DNA from: Candidatus Flavonifractor merdavium
GTDB taxonomy: Bacteria > Bacillota > Clostridia > Oscillospirales > Oscillospiraceae
Assembly (NCBI GenBank): GCA_019119335.1
Contig: DWXF01000011.1
Location: forward strand, 35,190 to 99,189
Length of the DNA stretch: 64,000 nt
Direction of reading: 5' to 3'
A program made the translations under genes and the position numbers. The notes under the pieces are model-generated. The model ran no database searches. It saw only the letters and a program-made list of their open reading frames with translations, and had not been told where the DNA came from. Shown here in pieces: positions 1 through 8,759 of this stretch. Positions within the stretch are counted from its first letter, which is position 1. Each line of letters begins with the position of its first letter.

Positions 1-1
1 C

Positions 2-1381
2 GGGCAGGAGGTGGTGGAGGCCGCCCTCTCCCGCATCCAGGCCGCCCAGAGCGCAAACAACGCCTTTATCACCGTGACCGACCCTCCCGTTCCGGCAGCG
101 GAGGGGGCGGTTTCCTCCCTGGCGGGGGTACCCATGGCCTATAAGGACAACATCTGCACCAAAGGGGTGCGCACCACCTGCGCCTCCAGGATCCTGGGGG
201 ACTTCACCCCCTGCTACGACGCCACGGTGGCGGAGCGCCTGTCCGCCGCCGGGGCGGTGAGCCTGGGCAAGCTGAACATGGACGAGTTCGCCATGGGCTC
301 CACCTCCGAGACCTCCTGCTTCGGAGCGGTGAAAAACCCCTGGGACCTGACCCGGGCCGCTGGCGGTTCCTCCGGCGGGGCGGCGGCGGCGGTGGCGGCC
401 GGCGAGGTGTGGTACGCCATCGGCTCGGATACCGGCGGCTCCATCCGCCAGCCCGCCGCCTACTGCGGTGTCACCGGCATGAAGCCAACCTACGGCACCG
501 TGTCCCGGTACGGCCTCATCGCCTATGCCTCTTCTCTGGATCAGATGGGCCCCATCGCCCGCTCCGCCGCCGACTGCGCGGCGGTGCTGGATGTGATGAT
601 GGGGAAGGACCCCAGAGATTCCACCAGCCTGGACGCCCTCGCCGGGGGGCTGCTGGCCTCCCTCACCGGCGACCTGCGGGGCAAGAAAATCGGCCTGCCC
701 GCCGATTGCTTCGGGGAGGGCCTGGACCCGGAGGTCCGGGCCGCCGTGCTGGCTGCCACCGAGGTGCTGAAGGCCCGGGGAGCCACGGTGGAGGAATTCG
801 CCCTTCCCGTCATGAAGTATGTGGTGCCCGCCTACTATATCATCGCCTGCGCCGAGGCCAGCTCCAACCTGTCCCGGTTCGACGGGGTGAAGTATGGCTG
901 GCGGGCTGAGGGATATGAGGACCTGGGGGAACTGTATGCCAAGACCCGCACCCAGGGCTTCGGCACCGAGGTGAAGCGGCGGATCCTGCTGGGTACCTTC
1001 GTGCTGTCCTCCGGCTACTACGACGCCTACTATAAAAAGGCCCTCCAGACCAAGGCGGTGATCAAGGCCGCCTTTGACGACGCCTTTACCAAGTACGATC
1101 TTCTGCTCACCCCGGTGGCTCCCACCACCGCCCCAAAGCTGGGGGAGAGCCTCAGCGACCCGCTGAAGATGTACCTCAGCGACATCTACACCGTGTCGGT
1201 GAACCTGGCGGGGCTGCCCGGGCTGTCCATGCCCTGCGGCTTTGATCAGAAAGGCCTGCCCATCGGCGCTCAGCTCATCGGCCCGGCCCTGGGGGACGCC
1301 GCCGTGCTCAACGCCGCCTACGGCTATCAGCTGGACACCGACTGGCACCGCCAGACCCCGAAAGGAGGGGACGCCCAATGA
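2..1381 (+). CDS. gatA: Glu/Asp-tRNA amidotransferase subunit A (5' truncated by window edge)
   Basis: Amidase subunit of the GatCAB transamidase, which releases ammonia from glutamine so that misacylated Glu-tRNA(Gln) or Asp-tRNA(Asn) can be converted to the cognate amide form in the cytoplasm. The amidase-signature Ser-cisSer-Lys triad is visible: Lys in AYKDN, Ser in AGGSSGGA and the nucleophile Ser in DTGGSIRQPA. The reading frame stays open to the first bases of the window and the visible part (about 459 codons) is shorter than the usual ~485 residues, so the true start lies upstream; a GTG at position 11 is probably internal. The stop overlaps the gatB start by 4 bp (ATGA), which indicates translational coupling. 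gatC presumably lies just outside the window. Confidence 0.96.
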   Translation, partial: GQEVVEAALSRIQAAQSANNAFITVTDPPVPAAEGAVSSLAGVPMAYKDNICTKGVRTTCASRILGDFTPCYDATVAERLSAAGAVSLGKLNMDEFAMGSTSETSCFGAVKNPWDLTRAAGGSSGGAAAAVAAGEVWYAIGSDTGGSIRQPAAYCGVTGMKPTYGTVSRYGLIAYASSLDQMGPIARSAADCAAVLDVMMGKDPRDSTSLDALAGGLLASLTGDLRGKKIGLPADCFGEGLDPEVRAAVLAATEVLKARGATVEEFALPVMKYVVPAYYIIACAEASSNLSRFDGVKYGWRAEGYEDLGELYAKTRTQGFGTEVKRRILLGTFVLSSGYYDAYYKKALQTKAVIKAAFDDAFTKYDLLLTPVAPTTAPKLGESLSDPLKMYLSDIYTVSVNLAGLPGLSMPCGFDQKGLPIGAQLIGPALGDAAVLNAAYGYQLDTDWHRQTPKGGDAQ

Positions 1382-2796
1382 TCTGGGAAACTGTCATCGG
1401 CCTGGAGACCCACGTGGAATTGGCCACCAAGACGAAAATTTTCTGCTCCTGCACCACCGAATTCGGCGGGGCCCCCAACACCCACTGCTGCCCGGTGTGC
1501 ATGGGTATGCCCGGCACCCTGCCGGTGCTCAACCAAAAGGTGGTGGAGCTGGCGGCCACGGCGGGTCTGGCCCTCAACTGTACCATCACCCCCGTCAGCC
1601 GGTTTGACCGGAAGAACTACTTCTACCCCGACCTGCCCAAGGCCTACCAGATCTCCCAGCTCTATCTGCCCATCGCCCGGGACGGGGCGGTGGACATCGG
1701 CGGCGGCAAGACCATCCGCATTCACGAGCTGCACATGGAGGAGGACGCGGGCAAACTGGTCCACGACCCCTGGCTGGACCAGACCCTGGCGGACTACAAC
1801 CGCTGCGGCGTGCCCCTCATCGAGATTGTCACCGAGCCCGACTTCCGCTCCGCCGAGGAGGTCATCGCCTACCTGGAGAAGCTGAAGGAGACCCTGCAAT
1901 ACCTGGGGGTGTCCGACTGCAAGATGCAGGAGGGCTCCCTCCGGTGCGACGTGAACCTGTCGGTGCGCCCGGCGGGCTCCACGGAGCTGGGTACCCGCAC
2001 CGAGATGAAGAACCTCAACTCCTTCAAGGCCATTTCCCGGGCCATTGTCTATGAGTCCAGACGGCAGATCGAGCTGCTGGAGGAGGGTAAGCGGGTGGTG
2101 CAGGAGACCCGCCGGTGGGACGAGAACAAGGACGCCACCTACGCCATGCGCTCCAAGGAGAACGCCCAGGACTACCGCTACTTCCCCGACCCCGATCTGC
2201 CGCCGGTGGAGCTGAGCCAGGAGTACCTGGACGGGCTGCGGACCGCCCTGCCCGAGCTGGCGGAGGCCAAGCGGGCCCGCTACCAGGCCCACTGGGGCCT
2301 GCCCGCCTATGACACGGAAATGATCACCTCCCAAAAGGCACTGGCCGACTTTTTCGAGGCCCTGGTGGCCCTGGGCACCGATCCCAAGCAGGGAGCCAAC
2401 TGGATCATGGGGGAGGTGCTGGGCCAGCTGTCCGCCCACGGCCTGGAGGCCAAGGATATGAAGCTCACCCCCGCCACGTTGGCCCGGCTTATCGCTTTGG
2501 TGAGGGAGGGCAAGGTCAACCGCAACACCGCCGTCAAGGTTTTTGAAGCGGTTTTTGAAACCGACGGCGATGTGGACGCCTATGTGAAGGAGCACGGCCT
2601 GGAGCAGGTGTCCGACACCGGACTGGTGGAGCAGGTGGTGGACCAGGTGCTCTCCGCCAATGAAAAATCCGTGGCTGACTTCAAAGCGGGCAAGGAAAAG
2701 GCCTTTGGCTTTTTGGTGGGCCAGGTTATGCGGCAATTAAAAGGCCAGGCGGCCCCGGCGGTGGTGAATCAGGTGCTGCGGGACCGGCTGGGCTGA
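1378..2796 (+). CDS. gatB: Asp/Glu-tRNA amidotransferase subunit B
   Basis: Kinase and tRNA-binding subunit of GatCAB: it phosphorylates the misacylated Glu or Asp on the tRNA and accepts ammonia from GatA. The 472-residue product has the family length. It shows the N-terminal VIGLETHVEL start, a cysteine cluster (CSCTTEFGG...CCPVC) that forms the zinc site of the cradle domain, the RKNYFYPDLPKAYQISQ block of the catalytic domain, and a helical C-terminal YqeY-like tail used for tRNA recognition. It starts inside the gatA stop (4-bp overlap). Nothing unusual is seen in the gene. Confidence 0.97.
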   Translation: MIWETVIGLETHVELATKTKIFCSCTTEFGGAPNTHCCPVCMGMPGTLPVLNQKVVELAATAGLALNCTITPVSRFDRKNYFYPDLPKAYQISQLYLPIARDGAVDIGGGKTIRIHELHMEEDAGKLVHDPWLDQTLADYNRCGVPLIEIVTEPDFRSAEEVIAYLEKLKETLQYLGVSDCKMQEGSLRCDVNLSVRPAGSTELGTRTEMKNLNSFKAISRAIVYESRRQIELLEEGKRVVQETRRWDENKDATYAMRSKENAQDYRYFPDPDLPPVELSQEYLDGLRTALPELAEAKRARYQAHWGLPAYDTEMITSQKALADFFEALVALGTDPKQGANWIMGEVLGQLSAHGLEAKDMKLTPATLARLIALVREGKVNRNTAVKVFEAVFETDGDVDAYVKEHGLEQVSDTGLVEQVVDQVLSANEKSVADFKAGKEKAFGFLVGQVMRQLKGQAAPAVVNQVLRDRLG

Positions 2797-2855
2797 CCGG
2801 AGCCGTATAGTTTTCCTGAAAAGGGGGAAAACTGCGGCAAAAGGGAGGGAACCGC

Positions 2856-3293
2856 ATGACCAATTCCGAATATCAACGCCTGGTGGATGCCAAGGCCAAG
2901 CCGTCCCCCATGGCCAAAAACCTGCTGTGGGCCTTTCTGGTGGGTGGCGCCATCTCCACCCTGGGGCAGGGACTGCTGAATTTATATAAAGGATGGGGCC
3001 TGGACCAGGATCAGGCGGGAACGGCGGTCTCTGTAACGCTGATTTTCCTGGCCGCCCTGTTTACCGGCCTGGGCTGGTTTGACAAGCTGGCCAAGCATGC
3101 CGGAGCGGGTACCCTGGTACCCATCACCGGCTTTGCCAACGCGGTGGTGTCCCCCGCCCTGGAGTTTCGCAGCGAAGGCCTGGTGATGGGAGTGGGAGCC
3201 AAGCTGTTTGTCATCGCCGGTCCGGTGCTGGTATACGGCATCTCGGCCAGCGTGCTCTATGGCCTTTTGCTGGTTTTGTTTGGAGGAGGCTAA
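2856..3293 (+). CDS. spoVAC: Stage V sporulation protein AC
   Basis: SpoVAC is a forespore inner-membrane protein of the SpoVA channel, which moves dipicolinic acid into the developing spore and releases it in germination. The 145-residue product matches in length and in hallmark segments: KAKPSPMAKNLLWAFLVGG, the GAGTLVPITGFANAVVSPAL block and the SEGLVMGVGAKLF block, with about four hydrophobic spans. AAAGGGAGGGAACC precedes the ATG. It is normally followed by spoVAD and spoVAE; here a terminator follows directly, so it is a solitary copy. A short inverted repeat (AGTTTTCC/GGAAAACT, about 2811-2832) lies between gatB and this gene without a T tract. No confident forespore sigma promoter was found. 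Confidence 0.93.
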   Translation: MTNSEYQRLVDAKAKPSPMAKNLLWAFLVGGAISTLGQGLLNLYKGWGLDQDQAGTAVSVTLIFLAALFTGLGWFDKLAKHAGAGTLVPITGFANAVVSPALEFRSEGLVMGVGAKLFVIAGPVLVYGISASVLYGLLLVLFGGG

Positions 3294-3311
3294 TCCGCCT
3301 CTTTTCTCTCC

Positions 3312-3364
3312 GGCGGAGCCGGGCAGAGTGAACATGACTCTGTCCGGCTCCGCCTTTCTTTTTG
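3312..3364 (+). terminator. Intrinsic terminator after spoVAC
   Basis: An 18-bp stem (3312-3329 with 3337-3354, one G-T pair), 7-nt loop, followed by TTTCTTTTT. It ends the spoVAC transcript. Confidence 0.9.
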
Positions 3365-3454
3365 TATATAGTCAATTTACAGTAAGAAAAGGAAAAAAGT
3401 AGAAGTCAATTTATGAAGAATTATCAAGCAACTATTTCCTTTCCTGGGAAAAGA

Positions 3455-3462
3455 GCCGATAT
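3455..3462 (+). promoter_or_regulatory. Possible sigma-D type -10 element of the chemoreceptor gene
   Basis: GCCGATAT matches the -10 element used by the motility sigma factor (sigma-28/SigD) and sits 59 bp upstream of a chemoreceptor, where such a promoter is expected. The matching TAAA-type -35 is not clear at the usual distance, so this remains tentative. Confidence 0.35.
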
Positions 3463-3520
3463 ATAGAATAGAGAGCCTGCTGCGCCAAAAGGATACAGGG
3501 ATGAAAGTGAGGGATGTGAC

Positions 3521-5647
3521 ATGAAAATGAGAGAGACGAGAGCAAGCGCCGCCCATAACAATGTCAAGTTTGGTATTGTGCCAAAGCTATTGTTGGGGAT
3601 TCTGATACCACTGTTTGTGGTATTGATTATTATGGGTATCTTTTTAGGCATTCAGGGTTCTGGAACCATCAATGAGGTCATGAGTTCTGAACTGGACGAA
3701 GGCACAAACGCCGCAGCCTATGAGGTAAACGGCTTTTTTGAACGCTATTACGGAATTACCGAGTGTCTGGCGGCCACCCAGATCGTTCAGGACACGGTGA
3801 TGGAGGATACCCAGGGAGACATTACCACCGGCGCGCTGTATAACAGCCTGCTGAAGACGCTGTCACTGATCCAGGGGGACAATCAGGAGGATATGGCCTA
3901 TCTCTGGATCTGTAAGTTCAAAACCGGAGAGCTTCTGCAAAATGACGCCCGGGTTTATGGTCCGGCAGACCTGGACTATTCCACCCGGGAGTGGTATACC
4001 CTGGTGATGGAGAAGCAGGGGAGTGCCGCCACGGGGGCCTATGTCAGCGCCAACAATGACGGCCAGCTGGTAACGGTGGCCAGCCCTGTCTTTGTCAATG
4101 GTCAGATACAGGGTATTGTGGGTCTGGACCTGAAGCTGGATACGCTGGACGATATGCTGGCCGACGTCAAGGTGGGCAACACCGGCTATATTACCCTGTA
4201 TGATTCCAATGGGCAGATTCTGTTCCATCCGGACAGCTCTCTGGTCGGCATCAATGCTACCGACGCCAATTACTCCTCCAATATGCTCAGCGCCATTGTG
4301 AACAAGGAGAATCACGGCGCCATGCCCTATACCCGCAGCGGGACCCCGTATTATGGCAGCACCACCTCCATCGACTCTGTCGGCTATACCATGCTGGGCG
4401 TTATGCCGGAGGCGGAGTATGTCTCATACACCAACGGCATTCTCCGCATTCTGGTTGTGGGTATTGTGACATGTGCTGTGCTGCTGGCGGCTATCTGCGT
4501 GTTTATCGCCCTGTCCATTACCCGCCCGCTGAAGCGGCTGGACGCGGCGGTGAGCCAGCTGGCCGACGGCGAGCTGAATGTGACGGTGGAGACCCGGGGC
4601 CGGGACGAGGTCAGCGAGCTGGGCGGAAACGTGGCCCGTATTGTGGACCGTCTGAAGGAGTACATAGATTACATCAACGAGGTTTCCGACGTGCTGCTGC
4701 AGATTGGAGAGGGCAATCTGGCCTTCACCCTGCACCAGGATTATGTGGGCGAGTTCTCCAAGATCAAGGACGCGCTGCTGCATATTCAGGGGAACTTGAC
4801 AGAGACCATGCTCTCCATTGCCCAGTCGGCGGACCAGGTGAACGCCGGGGCGGAGCAGATTGCCAGCGGCGCCCAGGCGCTGGCCCAGGGAGCCACTGAG
4901 CAGGCGTCCTCCGTTCAGGAACTGTCCTCCGCCGTCCAGGAGCTGTCCGGGCAGGCCACTGATGAGGCCAATAAGGCTGTGGAGGCCGGGGAATTCCTGA
5001 TGAAGATCCAGGGCGAGGTGGAGAAGAGCAACGAGCAGATGGCGCTGATGCGCAAAGCCATGGAGGATATCAGCGTCCAGTCCAGCGCCATCCGCGGCAT
5101 CATCAAGACCATTGACGACATTGCTTTCCAGACCAACATCCTGGCGCTGAACGCCGCCGTGGAGGCGGCCCGGGCCGGCTCGGCCGGGAAGGGATTTGCG
5201 GTGGTGGCGGATGAAGTGCGCAATCTGGCGGGCAAGAGCGCCGAGGCGGCCAAGAAGACCAACGAGCTGATTGAGAACTCCGTCAACGCCGTCAAGCATG
5301 GCGAGGAACTGACCCAGACCACCGCCGACAGCCTGTCTGTGGTGGCGGACGGCACCCATCAGATCGTGAATACCATCCATGGTGTGGCGGAGGCCTACCG
5401 TTCCCAGGCTCACCGGCTGACGGAGATTGCCAGCGGTGTGGACCAGATCTCCAATGTGGTGCAGACCAACTCGGCCACGGCGGAGCAGAGCGCGGCCGCC
5501 AGTGAGGAGTTGTCCGGCCAGGCCGGCATGATGCGGGAGCAGGTGGCCCACTTCAGGTTTGAGAAGTCTGGCGGATACACTGCCCCCATGTCCCACAGCA
5601 GTATGCCGGAGCAGGATGAGTTTACAACGGACTTCAGTAAGTATTGA
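3521..5647 (+). CDS. Methyl-accepting chemotaxis protein with dCache sensor
   Basis: Membrane chemoreceptor signalling through CheA/CheW. Order of parts over 708 residues: cytoplasmic N-terminus; first membrane span about 22-44; extracellular dCache-type ligand domain about 50-300, with an [18 protein letters not shown] segment typical of Cache domains; second span about 306-331; HAMP about 332-384; a long coiled-coil signalling domain. The hairpin tip reads [21 protein letters not shown], the universally conserved CheA/CheW contact. The C-terminus (TTDFSKY) lacks the NWETF-type CheR/CheB tether. It is monocistronic between two terminators, with no other chemotaxis genes in the window. The ligand cannot be told from sequence. 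GTGAGGGATGTGAC precedes the ATG. Confidence 0.95.
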   Translation: MKMRETRASAAHNNVKFGIVPKLLLGILIPLFVVLIIMGIFLGIQGSGTINEVMSSELDEGTNAAAYEVNGFFERYYGITECLAATQIVQDTVMEDTQGDITTGALYNSLLKTLSLIQGDNQEDMAYLWICKFKTGELLQNDARVYGPADLDYSTREWYTLVMEKQGSAATGAYVSANNDGQLVTVASPVFVNGQIQGIVGLDLKLDTLDDMLADVKVGNTGYITLYDSNGQILFHPDSSLVGINATDANYSSNMLSAIVNKENHGAMPYTRSGTPYYGSTTSIDSVGYTMLGVMPEAEYVSYTNGILRILVVGIVTCAVLLAAICVFIALSITRPLKRLDAAVSQLADGELNVTVETRGRDEVSELGGNVARIVDRLKEYIDYINEVSDVLLQIGEGNLAFTLHQDYVGEFSKIKDALLHIQGNLTETMLSIAQSADQVNAGAEQIASGAQALAQGATEQASSVQELSSAVQELSGQATDEANKAVEAGEFLMKIQGEVEKSNEQMALMRKAMEDISVQSSAIRGIIKTIDDIAFQTNILALNAAVEAARAGSAGKGFAVVADEVRNLAGKSAEAAKKTNELIENSVNAVKHGEELTQTTADSLSVVADGTHQIVNTIHGVAEAYRSQAHRLTEIASGVDQISNVVQTNSATAEQSAAASEELSGQAGMMREQVAHFRFEKSGGYTAPMSHSSMPEQDEFTTDFSKY

Positions 5648-5657
5648 CAGGCAAAAG

Positions 5658-5692
5658 AAAAGGATGCGCCGCGGCTTGCGGCGCATCCTTTT
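5658..5692. terminator. Bidirectional intrinsic terminator
   Basis: A 15-bp stem (5658-5672 with 5678-5692) flanked by A and T runs lies between the convergent chemoreceptor and membrane-protein genes. It can serve both strands. Confidence 0.88.
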
Positions 5693-5708
5693 TATTCTGT
5701 CAAAAAAT

Positions 5709-7739
5709 TTATTCGGCAGGGGGCTGGTATTGCTGAGCATAGTCGGGATAGAGAGATACCAGCGTGTCTGAAATAGCCTGGTACTCCTCCCGGGTGATGT
5801 CCCGGGTCCGCTCATAGACGTAGACGGTGACTCCATCCTCCAGGGGGAAGGACTGGTCCAGCTGCCGGTAGGCGGTGCCGATCCCCGTGCCGTCCAGCAC
5901 CGGCTGGGCCAGCACGGTGAGGATGTGCTGGTTATCCGCTCCCAGATGGGTCTGCACCGGGTCGGCCACGATCAGGTAGTCGGCGGTGAGCGCGTTCCAG
6001 GAGAATCCGTCCCGTTTGTCCACCGTGGCGAAATAGATTATGGAGGTGGCGGGCCCACCGGACTGGGGGATATTCAAAGAGCGCAGGGTGTTGTCATAGA
6101 TGCTGGAATTAAAGGTAAAGGACGAGGCCAGCACCGCCGCGGTCTTTTGTTCCTCCGCTGAAAGACTGTCAACGTATACCCGCAGGGCCACCAGCTGGGC
6201 CAGGTCGGTGCGATGGCCGGGTACGTAGGTGAAGGCGGGCAGGGGGTCGGGTACGGCGATTTCCGAGGGGTGGGAGGGCTGGGGCCGGGGCAGGAAGGAA
6301 CTGCCCAGTGTACACAGGGCCAGCGCCCAGGGCACCCACCGGACAGAACGCCGCTCCGGCAGAAGCTCCATGCCGCCGGCCAGAGCGAAGCAGAAGGCGG
6401 GCAGATAGAGCAGCAGATGCTGCTGGCCGTGGGACTGGATCCGGGTGAAGAGGAACAGGCACAGCGCCGGCTGGCACAGGCACAGCAGGGCGCCGTACCG
6501 GCTTTTTGACCGCAGCAGCAGGAACACCACGCACACCAGAGCCACCGCCATCATCACATAGCCGTAGTAGCGGCACAGCATCACCAGGTCGATCCACCGG
6601 CCCTGGTCATAGGCGGAGTAGGTGTCGGCGTAGTTGGCGGACAGGACCTGGCTCACCACAAAGCTCTGACCGAAGAAAAGGCTGAAGCCCACCCCGGTCA
6701 CCGCCATGGTCAGGAAGGATTTCCACTGGCTCCGCCGGATCAACAGGGCCAGAAAGGCCGCGATGCCGAAGGACACGGTGAAGAAGAAAAAGTACCGCCG
6801 CAGCAGGAACACCAGGGTGAGCAGCCCGCCGGTAAGGATGCCCCGGGCGGCCTGGGGCCGGGATTCATCCGTGTAAATCAGGAAGGCCCAGATCCCCGCC
6901 CCGGCGGCGGCCACATCCACAAAGCCGGTGAGGGCGGTGTAGAGCAGCATGGGGGTGGCGCAGCACAGCAAAATGCCGCCGTATTTACTCCTGAGGCCCA
7001 GCACCAGCATGCCCAGCAGGGCGGGCAGTACGTAGAGATTCACCGTGGCGAACAGGAATACATACCGGTTGGTGCCCAGCACCCGCATCACCAGGGACAG
7101 GGGGAAGGAGAGCAGGTAGTTGTATTCCTGGGTGATGACGCTCTCCACCACCAGCCGCAGCTGCCCGAGGCCCAGACTCTGCCCGGCCAGCATGGTGCTG
7201 GAGCTCCAGTAGATGTTGGTGTCCCAGTAATATACCGTGGCGGTGCCGGTACAGTACAGGGCGGTGATGATGTTGACCACCAGAGCCACCGCCAGAAAGA
7301 CGGTGCCCCGGGGCATGGGCAGCTTGCCGAAAGACCGGCCCGCCCAAAGCAAGGCCAGCACCACGCAGGCGAAGAACAGTCCGCTGCCTACGCCGCACAG
7401 CAGCCGGAAGAGGGGGCCGCCAATGGCCATGTCTCCCACGGAGAACAGCTGATAGCTGGTGTCCAGAGCCATGCCGGGCACGAAGGCGACCACCGCTGCC
7501 AGGGCGGTTTTCCAGGTGGGTCCGAAGGGGAGGAGGAAACGCCGCGGGATCTCCAGCCGCCACCCCACCAGCAAAGCTGTCCCCGTCAGAAGGAACGCCA
7601 GGATGGGAATAGCCAGGCTGGGCAAGCGGCCGTACAGCAGAGCCCACAGCCGCACCAGGGTCAGGCCCGACAAACAGACCCAGGCCCCTCCCCAGACCAG
7701 GCACGGGAGGGGCCGGAATAAAACAGTATGCCGTTTCAT
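5709..7739 (-). CDS. Large polytopic membrane protein, possibly GT-C glycosyltransferase-like
   Basis: A 676-residue protein with about a dozen hydrophobic spans covering residues 1-470 and a C-terminal soluble part of about 200 residues. The layout (many spans, short Arg/Pro-rich loops, C-terminal extracytoplasmic domain) resembles GT-C lipid-linked sugar transferases and PMT-like proteins, but I see no unambiguous DD/DE catalytic motif in the first loop and do not assign an enzyme. The C-terminal domain has a YLIVADP segment and ends in PPAE. Its ATG overlaps the stop of the upstream HIT gene by one base (TGATG), so the two form an operon. Function unknown. Confidence 0.8.
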   Translation of the reverse strand: MKRHTVLFRPLPCLVWGGAWVCLSGLTLVRLWALLYGRLPSLAIPILAFLLTGTALLVGWRLEIPRRFLLPFGPTWKTALAAVVAFVPGMALDTSYQLFSVGDMAIGGPLFRLLCGVGSGLFFACVVLALLWAGRSFGKLPMPRGTVFLAVALVVNIITALYCTGTATVYYWDTNIYWSSSTMLAGQSLGLGQLRLVVESVITQEYNYLLSFPLSLVMRVLGTNRYVFLFATVNLYVLPALLGMLVLGLRSKYGGILLCCATPMLLYTALTGFVDVAAAGAGIWAFLIYTDESRPQAARGILTGGLLTLVFLLRRYFFFFTVSFGIAAFLALLIRRSQWKSFLTMAVTGVGFSLFFGQSFVVSQVLSANYADTYSAYDQGRWIDLVMLCRYYGYVMMAVALVCVVFLLLRSKSRYGALLCLCQPALCLFLFTRIQSHGQQHLLLYLPAFCFALAGGMELLPERRSVRWVPWALALCTLGSSFLPRPQPSHPSEIAVPDPLPAFTYVPGHRTDLAQLVALRVYVDSLSAEEQKTAAVLASSFTFNSSIYDNTLRSLNIPQSGGPATSIIYFATVDKRDGFSWNALTADYLIVADPVQTHLGADNQHILTVLAQPVLDGTGIGTAYRQLDQSFPLEDGVTVYVYERTRDITREEYQAISDTLVSLYPDYAQQYQPPAE

Positions 7740-8077
7740 CAGCCGGGAGGCCAGGTCATATCCCGTCCGGCCAGGACGTGGAAATGGAGATGGGCCACGG
7801 ACTGACCCGCCTGGGCGCCGCAGTTGGATACCACCCGGAAATCGGTAATGCCCATTTCCCGGGTCACCTGGGCGATGACCTCAAAGGCGTGGGCCACCAC
7901 AGCGGAGTTCTCCGCCGTGATCTCCCCGCAGGAGCCGATGTGGGCCTTGGGAATCACCAGAAAATGGGTGGGCGCCTGGGGGTCGATGTCATAAAAAGCG
8001 TAGACCAGCTCGTCCTCGTAGACCTTGTTGGACGGGATCTCGCCCGCCGCGATCTTGCAGAACAGACAATCGCTCAT
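7739..8077 (-). CDS. HIT-family nucleotide hydrolase
   Basis: Small HINT/HIT protein, 112 residues, the usual size. The catalytic HxHxH triad is present (AHLHFHV, residues 96-100), with the N-terminal CLFCKI and the IPKAH block. Family members hydrolyse purine nucleoside phosphoramidates and adenylated adducts in the cytosol. I chose the internal ATG at 8077 because AAAGGAGG precedes it at good spacing and homologues begin at this point; the frame stays open further upstream without a ribosome site. Expressed from its own promoter, divergent from the large RNA candidate, and coupled to the downstream membrane protein by a 1-base overlap. Confidence 0.95.
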   Translation of the reverse strand: MSDCLFCKIAAGEIPSNKVYEDELVYAFYDIDPQAPTHFLVIPKAHIGSCGEITAENSAVVAHAFEVIAQVTREMGITDFRVVSNCGAQAGQSVAHLHFHVLAGRDMTWPPG

Positions 8078-8126
8078 AAGCTGCCTCCTTTGTACAGGAT
8101 GGGGGGTAAAAAGCCCCGCTATTTCT

Positions 8127-8155
8127 ATTCTATACCAAAGCCGGACAAAGGGCAA
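8127..8155 (-). promoter_or_regulatory. Promoter of the HIT gene operon
   Basis: On the minus strand TTGCCC, 17-bp spacer, TAGAAT; good sigma-A match 50 bp upstream of the start codon. Confidence 0.7.
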
Positions 8156-8200
8156 GAGCTTAGCACAAAAGAAAAAATAAGTAATTTCACACAAAAGCTA

Positions 8201-8229
8201 TTGACAAATGATAGGGCTGGTAGTACAAT
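8201..8229 (+). promoter_or_regulatory. Strong sigma-A promoter driving the large RNA candidate
   Basis: TTGACA (8201-8206), exactly 17 bp, TACAAT (8224-8229). Transcription should begin near 8236. No coding gene follows on this strand. Confidence 0.88.
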
Positions 8230-8235
8230 ATAGCC

Positions 8236-8740
8236 AGAAAGAAAGAGAAAGAGGTGTTCCCAATGTACTAGGAAGACTCAGTTCCCAAAAGAGGAAAGAG
8301 ATCGCTCAACTCAGCCAAGGAAGCCGATGAGCCAACCTTACTGAGCAGGCAAGCGCAAGAGCTCGGGAGGTGGAGCCAGAGGGTAGCTTGCAAGAGGAGA
8401 AAGCAGATCCGGATACTCGGAGGGAAATGAGACATCCCGCTTCGCATCTCAATCTTTTTCATGCCGGGCCGCGGCAATCGGTAGCATCTGAAACTCCAGT
8501 TTCCCACATGTTCCCAACTCGTTCAATGAAGTGAAGCGCACCAAAGGATGACCTCTGACGCGAAGTTTGCTGAAGACGGAACCAAGTGCCAATGCGTTGT
8601 GAGAAAGCGAGATCCATGGCAGTTTCGAAAAACCGAACCAAAGCACGGCAAATCTGCAGAAAGTAAGAGGTAGTAAAAGTGATTGAACCCCAGGTCGAAA
8701 AGTAGCCCCCCGGTCACGTTGGATGGCCGGGGGGTTGTGC
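8236..8740 (+). ncRNA. Unidentified large structured RNA, about 500 nt
   Basis: The segment has a promoter with correct spacing at its 5' end, a GC-rich hairpin at its 3' end and no credible plus-strand gene in between; minus-strand frames here are short, mutually overlapping and lack ribosome sites. Local helices are easy to see: GCAAGC (8349-8354) with GCTTGC (8386-8391) enclosing GCTC/GAGC (8361-8364 with 8373-8376); TCCG/CGGA (8408-8421); GAAACT/AGTTTC (8490-8503); TGCCA...TGGCA (about 8587-8620). A longer-range pair is GCAGAT (8403-8408) with ATCTGC (8652-8657). GTTCCCAA occurs three times (8256, 8281, 8510), plus a GTTTCCCA at 8499. It does not match what I know of tmRNA, RNase P RNA, SRP RNA or 6S RNA. 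Identity unknown; I am fairly sure it is an RNA gene, not sure of class or exact ends. Confidence 0.72.
8706..8740 (+). terminator. Terminator of the large RNA candidate
   Basis: An 8-bp stem CCCCCCGG/CCGGGGGG (8706-8713 with 8727-8734) then TTGTGCT; the T tract is weak, with a further TTTTT at 8754. Confidence 0.7.
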
Positions 8741-8759
8741 TATGTCTATGGGGTTTTTC

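Noticed and set aside
8268..8717. Several 60-80 codon minus-strand frames inside the large RNA candidate
   Set aside because: They overlap each other in different frames, lack Shine-Dalgarno sequences and run against a strong plus-strand promoter.
8236..8740. RNase P RNA, because of GAGGAAAGAG near the 5' end
   Set aside because: Only the first half of the GAGGAAAGTCC block matches, and the conserved 3' block is absent.
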